Translations under genes and position numbers: made by a program
From: an uncultured Collinsella sp.
GTDB taxonomy: Bacteria; Actinomycetota; Coriobacteriia; Coriobacteriales; Coriobacteriaceae
NCBI GenBank assembly: GCA_900544755.1
Contig: UQWQ01000020.1
Location: 1-27,331 of the forward strand
Direction of reading: 5' to 3'
DNA: 27,331 nt
In this document: positions 1-6,238 of the stretch, piece by piece
Layout: each line of letters starts with the position of its first letter
Position numbering within the stretch: the first letter of the stretch is position 1
Notes under the pieces: generated by a model
Database searches by the model: none
What the model was told of the DNA's origin: nothing
The model's input: the letters and a program-made list of their open reading frames with translations, nothing else

Positions 1-502
1 TAACGTGCAGGTTACGCATGGCGTTGATATAGAGCTCGTCGGCCTCGGACTCGATGGTGTTGATCTGGATGACGAGCTCGCGCAGCGTTTTGGACTTGCG
101 GTAGTTAGGCAGCTCGACCATCAGGTCTTTCATGGCGCGGCAGGCGTCGGTCACCTTGTGGGCGATGACGATGGCGTCGGGATGGATGCTCTGGATGTTG
201 GTGAAGTAGACGCGCTGCACGACGCCCTCGATACGGTCGAGCACGGTGTCGAGCGAGCAGCTCATCAGATCTAGGTCCTCGCGCTCAAGCGGGGTGATAA
301 AGGCCGTGAGCAGGGCGTCCTCAAGCTCATGGTGCTTCTTGTCGGCCGCATGCTCGATCGCATGCATCTTGTCGAGCATATCGTGAATCTTTGCGGGATC
401 GAAGTTCTCGAAAATCTTGGTAAGCAGCTCGGCGGCCTGGACGGCGAGGTCGGCGCAGGCGACGTAGTTGTCAAAGTAGAACGAATCGGGTTTCTTTGCC
501 AT
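1..502 (-). CDS. DUF47 family PhoU-like protein (partial, 3' end outside window)
   Basis: The product begins MAKKPDSFYFDNYVACADLA and reads as an all-helical DUF47 (PF01865) protein, with the family-like stretch HAADKKHHELEDALLTAFITPLEREDL at about residues 56-82. DUF47 proteins are distant PhoU relatives, usually encoded next to PiT phosphate transporters and thought to modulate them; the biochemical role is not firmly established. About 167 codons are visible and the family is usually near 205-215 residues, so roughly 40-45 codons lie beyond base 1. The ATG at 502-500 is preceded by AAAGGA eight bases upstream. It lies 67 bases downstream of the PiT gene on the same strand with no terminator between, so the two are probably cotranscribed. 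Family assignment is confident; function is inferred from context. Confidence 0.9.
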   Translation of the reverse strand, partial: MAKKPDSFYFDNYVACADLAVQAAELLTKIFENFDPAKIHDMLDKMHAIEHAADKKHHELEDALLTAFITPLEREDLDLMSCSLDTVLDRIEGVVQRVYFTNIQSIHPDAIVIAHKVTDACRAMKDLMVELPNYRKSKTLRELVIQINTIESEADELYINAMRNLHV

Positions 503-569
503 GAGTGGGTCCTTTCGAGGCGAAGACGGGTGGGCGAGGTGTTACGGTCCAGATGGACGTTCGGTTTGA

Positions 570-1619
570 CTAGAGGAACATCATGAACAGCTTGGCCATG
601 ACAAAGCTGATGAGTCCGCAGGCGGGGAAGGTGAAGAACCAGGTGAACATCATGTCCTTGACGACGCCGAAGTTGATGGCCGAGAGGCGCTTGACGGCAC
701 CGACGCCCATGATGGCGCAGGTCTTGATGTGTGTGGAGGACACGGGGATGCCGGTAAGGGTGGCAAGCAGCAGGTTCGCGGCGCCCGCCAGGTCGGCGGA
801 GAAGCCCTGGTACTTTTCGAGCTTGACCATGCTCTGGCCAACGGACTTGATGATGCGCTCGCCGCCCACGCTGGTGCCGATGCCCATGGTGGCCGAGCAT
901 AGCAGCATAATCCAGATGGGGATGCCGGCATCGCCGACGCTCGTCTGGCCGCTGGCAAAGGCCACGCCTAAAAAGAGCACGCCGATGAACTTCTGTCCAT
1001 CCTGCGCGCCGTGCATAAAGCTCATGGCCGCAGCGCTCGCGATCTGAGCGTATTTAAAGAAGACATTGGCACGTCGCCTGTTGGCGGCGGCGAAAAGAAT
1101 CGAGACGAGCTTGCACAGGACCCAGCCCATGACAAAGCCCAGACCGATGGAGAGCGCCAGGCCGTAGATGACCTTCATCCACTCGTGGACGTTGACGCTG
1201 CTCGCACCGCCGAGGGCGATGGCGGCACCGGTCAGGCCGGCGATAAGGCTGTGGCTTTGCGAGGTGGGGATGCCAAAACGCGACGCTGTGGCGCCGTAGA
1301 CGACGATGGAGAACAGCGCCGCGCACAGACAGGCGAGCGCCATGGTGCTGTTTCCTCCAAAGTCGACAATATGGGAGATAGTGTTGGCGACGCTCGCGTT
1401 AAAGTGCGTCATGATGAGCACGCCAAGGAAGTTGAATGCGGCACTCATGAGAATAGCGGCGCGGGCGGGCATGCAACGCGTAGTGACGCAGGTCGCGATG
1501 GCGTTGGGTGCGTCGGTCCATCCATTGACGAAGATGGCGCCGAGCGCGAGGATCACGGTGACGGCAAGGACTGGGTTCGACACAAGTTGGCCGAGGAAGG
1601 TTGAGAACGTTACGTCCAT
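570..1619 (-). CDS. PiT family inorganic phosphate transporter
   Basis: This 349-residue hydrophobic protein should import inorganic phosphate across the cytoplasmic membrane by cation symport. The duplicated PiT (PF01384) signatures are visible: NGWTDAPNAIAT near residue 32 and GIPTSQSHSLIAGLTGA near 115 in the first half, then FMHGAQDGQK near 200 and GIPVSSTHIKTCAIMGVG near 290 in the second half. The GIPTSQSH and GIPVSSTH motifs are the paired substrate-pathway repeats. Around ten membrane segments are evident by eye. The length is in the shorter bacterial range. The start at 1619 has only a weak purine stretch (GAGAAAG) upstream. The DUF47 gene follows on the same strand, the usual PiT partner. 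Whether H+ or Na+ drives transport cannot be told from sequence. Confidence 0.95.
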   Translation of the reverse strand: MDVTFSTFLGQLVSNPVLAVTVILALGAIFVNGWTDAPNAIATCVTTRCMPARAAILMSAAFNFLGVLIMTHFNASVANTISHIVDFGGNSTMALACLCAALFSIVVYGATASRFGIPTSQSHSLIAGLTGAAIALGGASSVNVHEWMKVIYGLALSIGLGFVMGWVLCKLVSILFAAANRRRANVFFKYAQIASAAAMSFMHGAQDGQKFIGVLFLGVAFASGQTSVGDAGIPIWIMLLCSATMGIGTSVGGERIIKSVGQSMVKLEKYQGFSADLAGAANLLLATLTGIPVSSTHIKTCAIMGVGAVKRLSAINFGVVKDMMFTWFFTFPACGLISFVMAKLFMMFL

Positions 1620-1649
1620 ATATGGGCTTTCTCGAAGTTTGCAGGCACG

Positions 1650-1681
1650 TTACAGAAACATGATAAATCGTATCACCTCCT
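1650..1681 (-). other. Perfect Shine-Dalgarno core and 3-codon open frame in the PiT leader
   Basis: Read on the minus strand, 1681-1672 is AGGAGGTGAT, fully complementary to the conserved 16S rRNA 3' tail. It is followed after ten bases by ATG TTT CTG TAA (1661-1650), 31 bases before the transporter start. The transporter's own start has a poor binding site. This could be a leader peptide, a ribosome standby site, or chance; nothing else in the sequence decides it. Confidence 0.25.
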
Positions 1682-1750
1682 GCGGGTTTCTTTACCGAGT
1701 TCTGATGGGAGCAGTGAATTTTTTGGCACTAAAAATGAATATTAGCCCTG

Positions 1751-1779
1751 TTGACCGTGGGTGTTCTTTTTGCTAACAC
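1751..1779 (+). promoter_or_regulatory. Candidate promoter for the small conserved gene
   Basis: TTGACC at 1751-1756 is followed after 17 bases by TAACAC at 1774-1779, with an extended -10 TG at 1771-1772. The flanking region (1710-1780) is the most AT-rich part of this divergent gap. A second -10-like TACAAT lies at 1835-1840 without a matching -35. No experimental support is visible. Confidence 0.3.
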
Positions 1780-1869
1780 ACCATGAGGACACGTGCGCGC
1801 GCCCCAACACCCCAAAACCACAGTCTGTTCGCTTTACAATATGCAAACATGCGTTCGATAATAGGAGGC

Positions 1870-2208
1870 ATGGAATATCGACAGACAGACGGCAAAACTC
1901 GGCGCGTGCACAAGCAGTATGTGGACGTCGTGGCTCGCATTCTCGCGGGCGGGCAGGTTGTGCCGGTTACCGTCTGCTGGGTTGACGGTCGCTGCTTTAC
2001 GATTGACGAGATTGTCTCGTCCACTGGGTTTGGCCTGACGGTTCACGGCATTCGTACGGCGACTTATAAGGTTCGTTTTGGCGGACATGCGACCGAACTG
2101 TATCTGGAAGAGCAGACACGCGAGCGACCGGATGGCTCGCAGACTCATCTGATGCGTTGGTGGGTGTGGGCGTTCGACCGAACACTCGAGAGCGAGCGCC
2201 GCAGGTAA
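1870..2208 (+). CDS. Small conserved protein of unknown function
   Basis: The 112-residue product has no motif I can tie to a function. It contains PVTVCWVDGRCFTIDEI near the middle and ends RWWVWAFDRTLESERRR. The alternation of short hydrophobic strands and aromatic residues suggests a small all-beta fold, and the layout (CW-DGR-F-IDEV ... LYLE ... WWV) recalls short uncharacterised actinobacterial and firmicute proteins. No signal peptide or membrane segment is seen. The start is uncertain. ATG at 1870 follows AGGAGG by a single base, which is too close for normal initiation. An in-frame ATG at 1849 lies eight bases after a TACAAT box and could be used on a leaderless mRNA. It is transcribed away from the PiT gene. 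Confidence 0.75.
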   Translation: MEYRQTDGKTRRVHKQYVDVVARILAGGQVVPVTVCWVDGRCFTIDEIVSSTGFGLTVHGIRTATYKVRFGGHATELYLEEQTRERPDGSQTHLMRWWVWAFDRTLESERRR

Positions 2209-2226
2209 GAACGCGTGGCGTTCGGG

Positions 2227-2232
2227 TACAAT
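2227..2232 (+). promoter_or_regulatory. -10 box (TACAAT) for the BI-1-like gene
   Basis: TACAAT lies in the 80-base gap before the membrane protein gene, in the setting GGG-TACAAT-GG, and would place the mRNA start near 2239. No good -35 is found at 16-18 bases. A related setting, GG-TATCAT-GG, appears before the PARG-like gene at 3073-3078. Confidence 0.4.
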
Positions 2233-2288
2233 GGCAAGAAACTTGTCAGCTACGGCGCCGTCGCGGTGCTTTTTGAAAGGACGAAATT

Positions 2289-2984
2289 ATGAACGATATC
2301 CAGGGCTATCAGAATGGCCCCATCGAGACCGGCGCAAGCCGTGCCAAGGAGATGTCGCCGCGCGCGTACAACCTTGTCATGTCTGCTCTGATCTTTTTGG
2401 GCTTTTGCGCCATGGGCGCCGGTGCTTACTTTACGAGCACCATGTCGTTTGCGCGCATGATGATGAGCGGCGCCGCTTTGCCGCTGGTCTTTGGCTCATT
2501 TATTTTGACCATCGTCGGCATGGTCATGATGTCGGCTGCTGCCAGCAAACAGTCCGTGGGCCTGTCACTCGTGGGCTACGTGGTCTTTGCGAGCACCTTT
2601 GGCCTGACGGCGTCGTTTGGTCTTGCCAACTACGACCTGCCTACCATTAACACCGCCTTTATCGCCACGGCCGCCATCACCTTTGTCTTTGGTGCGCTGG
2701 GCGTGACCTTCCCCAAGTTCTTCCAGCGTGTGTATGGCATTGGTTTTGGCATCCTGCTTGCCACGATTCTGGTCGAGATCGTGCTGATGTTCATGGGCGT
2801 TTCGCAGTCCATCACCGACCTGATCGTGATCGTGGTGTTCGCCGGCTTCATCGGCTACGACACCTATGTGGCAACGACGGTGCCGCCCACGCTGCCCAAC
2901 GCCGTGCTCATGGCATCCAACCTGTTCGTGGACATCATCAACGTGTTCCTGCGCATTCTGAACATCCTCGGCCGTCGCGATTAA
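2289..2984 (+). CDS. Bax inhibitor-1 (BI-1/YccA) family membrane protein
   Basis: The 231-residue product has a short cytoplasmic N-terminus ending near SPRAYNLVM, followed by about seven hydrophobic segments. The C-terminal signature is clear: GYDTYVA near residue 192 and then NLFVDIINVFLRILNILGRRD at the end, matching the BI-1 family (PF01027) pattern of a last helix followed by LLG-RR. Characterised family members are membrane proteins that conduct or regulate Ca2+ in a pH-dependent way and interact with membrane proteases such as FtsH; the role here is inferred only at family level. GAAAGGA precedes the ATG by seven bases. It stands alone between its own -10 box and a strong terminator. 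Confidence 0.92.
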   Translation: MNDIQGYQNGPIETGASRAKEMSPRAYNLVMSALIFLGFCAMGAGAYFTSTMSFARMMMSGAALPLVFGSFILTIVGMVMMSAAASKQSVGLSLVGYVVFASTFGLTASFGLANYDLPTINTAFIATAAITFVFGALGVTFPKFFQRVYGIGFGILLATILVEIVLMFMGVSQSITDLIVIVVFAGFIGYDTYVATTVPPTLPNAVLMASNLFVDIINVFLRILNILGRRD

Positions 2985-3030
2985 AGCGCGGCATTGCGAT
3001 GCTTCCTGCCGGACGCGGTAAAACGATGTG

Positions 3031-3059
3031 AAAGGCGGTCCTTCGGGGCCGTCTTTTTT
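3031..3059 (+). terminator. Rho-independent terminator after the BI-1-like gene
   Basis: AGGCGGTCC (3033-3041) pairs with GGGCCGTCT (3046-3054) through two G-U pairs around a UUCG tetraloop. It is flanked by AAA upstream and six T downstream (3054-3059). Confidence 0.9.
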
Positions 3060-3124
3060 GTACGCGGCGGGGTATCATGGATGGGAAAAGCCGATAGCGG
3101 CAGCGACAGGAAAGGTGGCCACGT

Positions 3125-4240
3125 ATGGCAGACGTCGACAACAGGAACCGTAACCGCAGGTCCAACCGAGCGGGTCAGCCCAATCCCAAGCGCGAGGCCC
3201 GTGCCAAGGCCGCCGAGCGTCACGTGGCAACTGTGTCCGAAGCGTGCGCCAAGGATATCGAGCGTTCGCTTGCCGGTGTTCGCGAGTTTGACGGTATGCC
3301 TGCCGGCTTTGTCGCGGCGATGAAGGCCAAGGTTCAGAGTGCTGTGGCCGCCGAAGAGCAGGTCGCCGAGGACGTCGAGAACGCGGAGACTGCCGAGACC
3401 GAGGCGGCGCCCGAGCCCGTCGAGGAGCCTGCCGAGGAAATCGCCGAAGCTGAGTCCGCGCCTGCTGAGGAGCCCGCTCCGGTCCTGCCCGAGGTCACTG
3501 TGCTTGATGCCTCCGCCACGCAGGCAATCCTCGATAACGGTCGCGGCTATGCGCAGTTCTGCGACATGGCCGTGCTCGCCTTTGCCTCGTTTACCAATCC
3601 GGGCGGTGGATATATTCAGGGTTATCTGGGCCAGGAGGCCACGCTGTGCGCCGATTCGTATCTGTACAACGTTCTCGATAAGCAGCGTAAGTGGTACGGC
3701 GAGAACCGTCGCCGCAACATCAACTGCGAGCTCTATCGTAACCGCGCCCTGGTGGTGCCTGCGGTGCGCTTCGACCGCAACCACGTGCATGCATACGCCG
3801 ACGTGATCGTGGCCGCCGCGCCCAACGTTAGGCGCGCCCGCCAGGAGTATCGCGTGAGCGACGATGCTCTGCTGGATGCCCTGCGCGACCGCATTCGCTT
3901 TGTGCTCGCCATCTGCGATGAGCTTGGTCGCGAGAAGCTCGTGCTGGGTGCTTGGGGCTGCGAGAACAACGGCTTTGATGCCGAGGCCGTGGCCGAGCTC
4001 TTCCGCAAGGAGCTCGCGTCGGGCGACTTCAAGGTCAAGCAGGTCTTCTTTGCCGTGCCCTCTACGCGCTGGGACCAGGACTTTGCCAAGTTCGAGCACG
4101 TGCTGGCAAACTTCCCTGAGCGCAACGAGGAGTCCTATGCCCAGGTTGCCGCCCGCGCCGCAGCCGCTCGCGCCGCCGAGCAGGCCCAGACAGCAGTCGA
4201 GGATGATGAGGACGAGGATGACTGGCGCAAGTACCTGTAA
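3125..4240 (+). CDS. Microbial-type PARG / macrodomain protein (TIGR02452-like) with altered QEE motif
   Basis: The 371-residue protein has three parts. Residues 1-75 are basic and helical. About 76-125 is a low-complexity Glu/Pro/Ala linker. From about 125 to 345 is a macrodomain like the bacterial poly(ADP-ribose) glycohydrolases (PF10021). The signature is visible as NPGGG (G160-G162), seven residues, then Q170-E171-A172. Characterised bacterial PARGs have GGG-x(6-8)-QEE and the second Glu is catalytic; here it is Ala (codon GCC at 3638-3640). Other fold landmarks such as AAAPNVRRAR and LGAWGCENNGFD are kept. The tail is acidic (DDEDEDDW). It may bind ADP-ribose without hydrolysing it, or use another residue. 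AGGAAAGG precedes the start, and the gene is a single unit with its own terminator. Confidence 0.85.
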   Translation: MADVDNRNRNRRSNRAGQPNPKREARAKAAERHVATVSEACAKDIERSLAGVREFDGMPAGFVAAMKAKVQSAVAAEEQVAEDVENAETAETEAAPEPVEEPAEEIAEAESAPAEEPAPVLPEVTVLDASATQAILDNGRGYAQFCDMAVLAFASFTNPGGGYIQGYLGQEATLCADSYLYNVLDKQRKWYGENRRRNINCELYRNRALVVPAVRFDRNHVHAYADVIVAAAPNVRRARQEYRVSDDALLDALRDRIRFVLAICDELGREKLVLGAWGCENNGFDAEAVAELFRKELASGDFKVKQVFFAVPSTRWDQDFAKFEHVLANFPERNEESYAQVAARAAAARAAEQAQTAVEDDEDEDDWRKYL

Positions 4241-4265
4241 GCGGTGCGCGCGATGTGATATGCCA

Positions 4266-4299
4266 AGCCGACGGGAGGGGTTGCCCCCGTCGGCTTTTT
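4266..4299 (+). terminator. Rho-independent terminator after the PARG-like gene
   Basis: A perfect 10-bp stem, AGCCGACGGG (4266-4275) with CCCGTCGGCT (4286-4295), has a ten-base loop and is followed by five T. It ends 19 bases before the next start, so the next gene must have its promoter in or after this short gap, or depend on read-through. Confidence 0.93.
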
Positions 4300-4318
4300 A
4301 CTGAATGAGGAGCTCAAG

Positions 4319-4978
4319 ATGAAAAACGTTCTGTGCTTTGGTGACAGCAACACCTATGGCTATGATCCGGCGGGTATGCGCGACGGTACCGCAGTGCGCT
4401 ATGCGCAGGATGTGCGCTGGTGCGGCGTGGTGCAGCGTGACCTGGGTGAGGGCTGGCATGTGATTGAGGAAGGTCTAAATGGTCGCACGACGGTGCGCGA
4501 CGATATGTGCCATCTGGACACCAACCTCAACGGCATTCGCGCGCTTCCGATGCTGCTCGAGGCCCATAAGCCGCTGGATGCGATCGTGATCATGCTGGGC
4601 ACCAACGACTGCAAGACGGTCTTTGGCGTGACGGCCTCCGATATTGCCCGCGGCGCCATGGCGCTGATTCGCGCCGTCCGCGCGTTTCCGTGGACCGACG
4701 CTGCGCCTTGTCCGCGCATTCTGTTGATGGCTCCTATCAAGATTAAGCCGCAGATCGCCGATGTGTATATGACCGACTTTGACGATCATTCTGTTGAGGC
4801 ATCTGAGCATTTTGGTGAGTACTACGCGCATGTGGCTGAGCAGTTTGGTTGCGACTTTTTGAATGCCGCCGACTTTGCCGAGCCGGGCGATATCGACTAT
4901 CTGCATATGATGCCCGAGAGCCACGAGAGCTTGGGACATGCCGTGGCAGCCAAGCTCAAAGAGATGCTCGGTGAGTAG
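4319..4978 (+). CDS. SGNH/GDSL-family hydrolase
   Basis: The 219-residue protein has the full SGNH set. GDSNTYG near the N-terminus carries the nucleophile Ser10, GLNGRT near 53 provides the oxyanion Gly, GTND near 98 provides the Asn, and DYLH supplies Asp193 and His196 of the triad. Family members hydrolyse esters (arylesterases, acetylxylan or acyl esterases, lysophospholipases), and the GLNGRTT and LGTNDCK wording is closest to the small arylesterase-like group. No signal peptide is present, so it is probably cytoplasmic. The substrate cannot be told from sequence. GAGGAG lies seven bases before the ATG. It follows directly after the upstream terminator; the next good terminator is about 200 bases past its stop. 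Confidence 0.93.
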   Translation: MKNVLCFGDSNTYGYDPAGMRDGTAVRYAQDVRWCGVVQRDLGEGWHVIEEGLNGRTTVRDDMCHLDTNLNGIRALPMLLEAHKPLDAIVIMLGTNDCKTVFGVTASDIARGAMALIRAVRAFPWTDAAPCPRILLMAPIKIKPQIADVYMTDFDDHSVEASEHFGEYYAHVAEQFGCDFLNAADFAEPGDIDYLHMMPESHESLGHAVAAKLKEMLGE

Positions 4979-5026
4979 CACGGCCCCAAACCACCACAGA
5001 GTTCCCCTTGCGGGGGCTTGTTTCGT

Positions 5027-5087
5027 TTGTTTGTCTTGATCTGTAACAGTTCCAAGGCCGAAAACGGGCTAGATGTTACAGATTAAG
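5027..5087. repeat. Palindromic repeat, copy 1
   Basis: The arm ATCTGTAACA (5039-5048) is inverted as TGTTACAGAT (5074-5083); the match extends to 13 of 14 bases (5035-5048 with 5074-5087) around a 25-base core. The first 22 bases (5027-5048) recur exactly at 5108-5129. It lies between a plus-strand gene and the end of thiD, has no T tract and no open frame, and looks like a REP- or small MITE-type element. Confidence 0.8.
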
Positions 5088-5107
5088 ATTATTTAGGTCG
5101 ATATCGA

Positions 5108-5168
5108 TTGTTTGTCTTGATCTGTAACATCTAGGGTCGATTTTGCCGAGTTACTGTTACAGATCGAG
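5108..5168. repeat. Palindromic repeat, copy 2
   Basis: Same architecture as copy 1, 81 bases downstream: arm 5116-5129 is inverted at 5155-5168 with 13 of 14 matches, again with a 25-base core. The core resembles the reverse complement of copy 1 at its edges (CTAG next to the left arm here, next to the right arm in copy 1). The two copies therefore form a head-to-head pair. Confidence 0.8.
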
Positions 5169-5181
5169 ATGTTTGTGGGAG

Positions 5182-5218
5182 CCACCGCAAAGGTGCCTGT
5201 CCCCTTTGCGGCGGTTTT
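5182..5218 (+). terminator. Rho-independent terminator downstream of the SGNH hydrolase gene
   Basis: CCACCGCAAAGG (5182-5193) pairs over 12 bp (one G-U) with CCTTTGCGGCGG (5203-5214) around a nine-base loop, followed by four T. On the minus strand no T tract follows, so it should act only on plus-strand transcripts. It lies 13 bases before the convergent thiD stop. Confidence 0.75.
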
Positions 5219-5230
5219 GGGCTGCGAATC

Positions 5231-6061
5231 TTAATACTGCCACATGTGGTTGACGGGGCCGGAGCCTTTGCCCATGTCAAAGCCGGCGGCGAGAGCGCCC
5301 GTTAGGTAGGCCTTGCCGGCGTTGACGGCGTCGGCAAGATCCATGCCCTGCGCCAATGCGCAGGCGATGGCGGATGAAAGCGTGCAGCCGGTGCCATGCG
5401 TGTTGCCGGTCTCGATGCGCTTGTGGCGGAACCACGTGGTGAGCGGATCGCCCATATGGTTGCCTTCGTTATCGAGTGGCGCGGGTTCGGCCAGTACGTC
5501 GTTGGCCTCGTTGACAAAATGCCCACCCTTAACGAGGGACGCGCAGCCAAAGCGGCGGGTGAGGAGCATGGCAGCGTTTTGTTGGGTGCGCTCGGAATCG
5601 ACCTCGTAGTCGAGCAGCGCCATGGCCTCGGGAATATTGGGCGTGATGACGGTCGCCAGCGGGAACAGGCGGCGTGTAAGCGCTTCGGCGGCGTCCTCTG
5701 CGATCAAGCGAGCGCCCGAGGTGGCGACCATAACGGGGTCGACGACGATATTTTGTGCGTTCCAGGCGCTCAAGCGGTCGGCGATGACTTCGATAATCTC
5801 GACAGAAGAAACCATGCCGATCTTGACGGCGCTCGGGCGGATATCGTCAAAAACGGCGTCGATCTGCGCGGCGACGATATCTGGCGAGATATCCTGCACG
5901 GCGGTGACGCCCAGGGTGTTTTGCGCCGTGATGGCGGTTATGGCCGTCTCGGCATACAGACGGTGCGCCGTGATAGTCTTGATGTCGGCCTGAATGCCGG
6001 CGCCACCGCTGGAATCGGATCCTGCGATGGACAGGACGGCAGGTACCTTGCTGCGATCCAT
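5231..6061 (-). CDS. thiD: Hydroxymethylpyrimidine / phosphomethylpyrimidine kinase
   Basis: ThiD phosphorylates 4-amino-5-hydroxymethyl-2-methylpyrimidine twice to give HMP-PP, the pyrimidine half of thiamine. The 276-residue product has the ribokinase-fold landmarks in order: AGSDSSGGAGIQADIKT at residues 13-29, VVDPVMVATSGA near 106, TPNIPEA near 140, LVKGGHF near 175, and the anion-hole motif THGTGCTLSSAIA near 220. Length is typical for a stand-alone ThiD. AAGGGAG precedes the ATG. A TATAAT box at 6112-6107 (minus) lies 45 bases upstream, so it may have its own promoter although it follows thiC on the same strand. No thiE or thiM is seen in the window. Confidence 0.96.
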   Translation of the reverse strand: MDRSKVPAVLSIAGSDSSGGAGIQADIKTITAHRLYAETAITAITAQNTLGVTAVQDISPDIVAAQIDAVFDDIRPSAVKIGMVSSVEIIEVIADRLSAWNAQNIVVDPVMVATSGARLIAEDAAEALTRRLFPLATVITPNIPEAMALLDYEVDSERTQQNAAMLLTRRFGCASLVKGGHFVNEANDVLAEPAPLDNEGNHMGDPLTTWFRHKRIETGNTHGTGCTLSSAIACALAQGMDLADAVNAGKAYLTGALAAGFDMGKGSGPVNHMWQY

Positions 6062-6106
6062 GTTCGCTCCCTTGCTCGGTCGGATTCAAATGGCTCTTCT
6101 GCCTGC

Positions 6107-6112
6107 ATTATA
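6107..6112 (-). promoter_or_regulatory. -10 box (TATAAT) upstream of thiD
   Basis: A consensus TATAAT on the minus strand lies 45 bases before the thiD start, directly on the shoulder of the hairpin that ends the thiC transcript. The expected -35 position falls inside that hairpin and does not resemble TTGACA, so the assignment is tentative. Confidence 0.4.
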
Positions 6113-6113
6113 A

Positions 6114-6147
6114 AGATGCCCGGGCCGGCTGTATGCCGATCCCGGGC
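6114..6147 (-). terminator. Hairpin between thiC and thiD, possible weak terminator
   Basis: GCCCGGG (6118-6124) pairs with CCCGGGC (6141-6147), continued inside by CGGC/GCCG around a five-base loop. On the minus strand it is followed by ATCTTTA, a short U-poor tail, so termination is probably partial. It lies about 90 bases past the thiC stop. Confidence 0.5.
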
Positions 6148-6238
6148 GGGCGGTGCAATCTTTACGCAAATGTAAGCAAATGTTCACACGTCAACAATTG
6201 ACGAGCACCTTGTGTTCGATTGCGGCTCCGATGACGCG

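Noticed and set aside
5001..5030. CCCC-TTGC-GGGG hairpin followed by T-rich sequence as a terminator of the SGNH gene
   Set aside because: The stem is only four or five pairs and the tail is TTGTTTCGTTT; the 12-bp hairpin at 5182-5218 is far better, so this one was not listed.
6164..6185. Direct repeat GCAAATGT-AA-GCAAATGT in the thiC-thiD gap
   Set aside because: Two eight-base copies in an AT-richer stretch, downstream of thiC; no third copy and no link to a known regulator.
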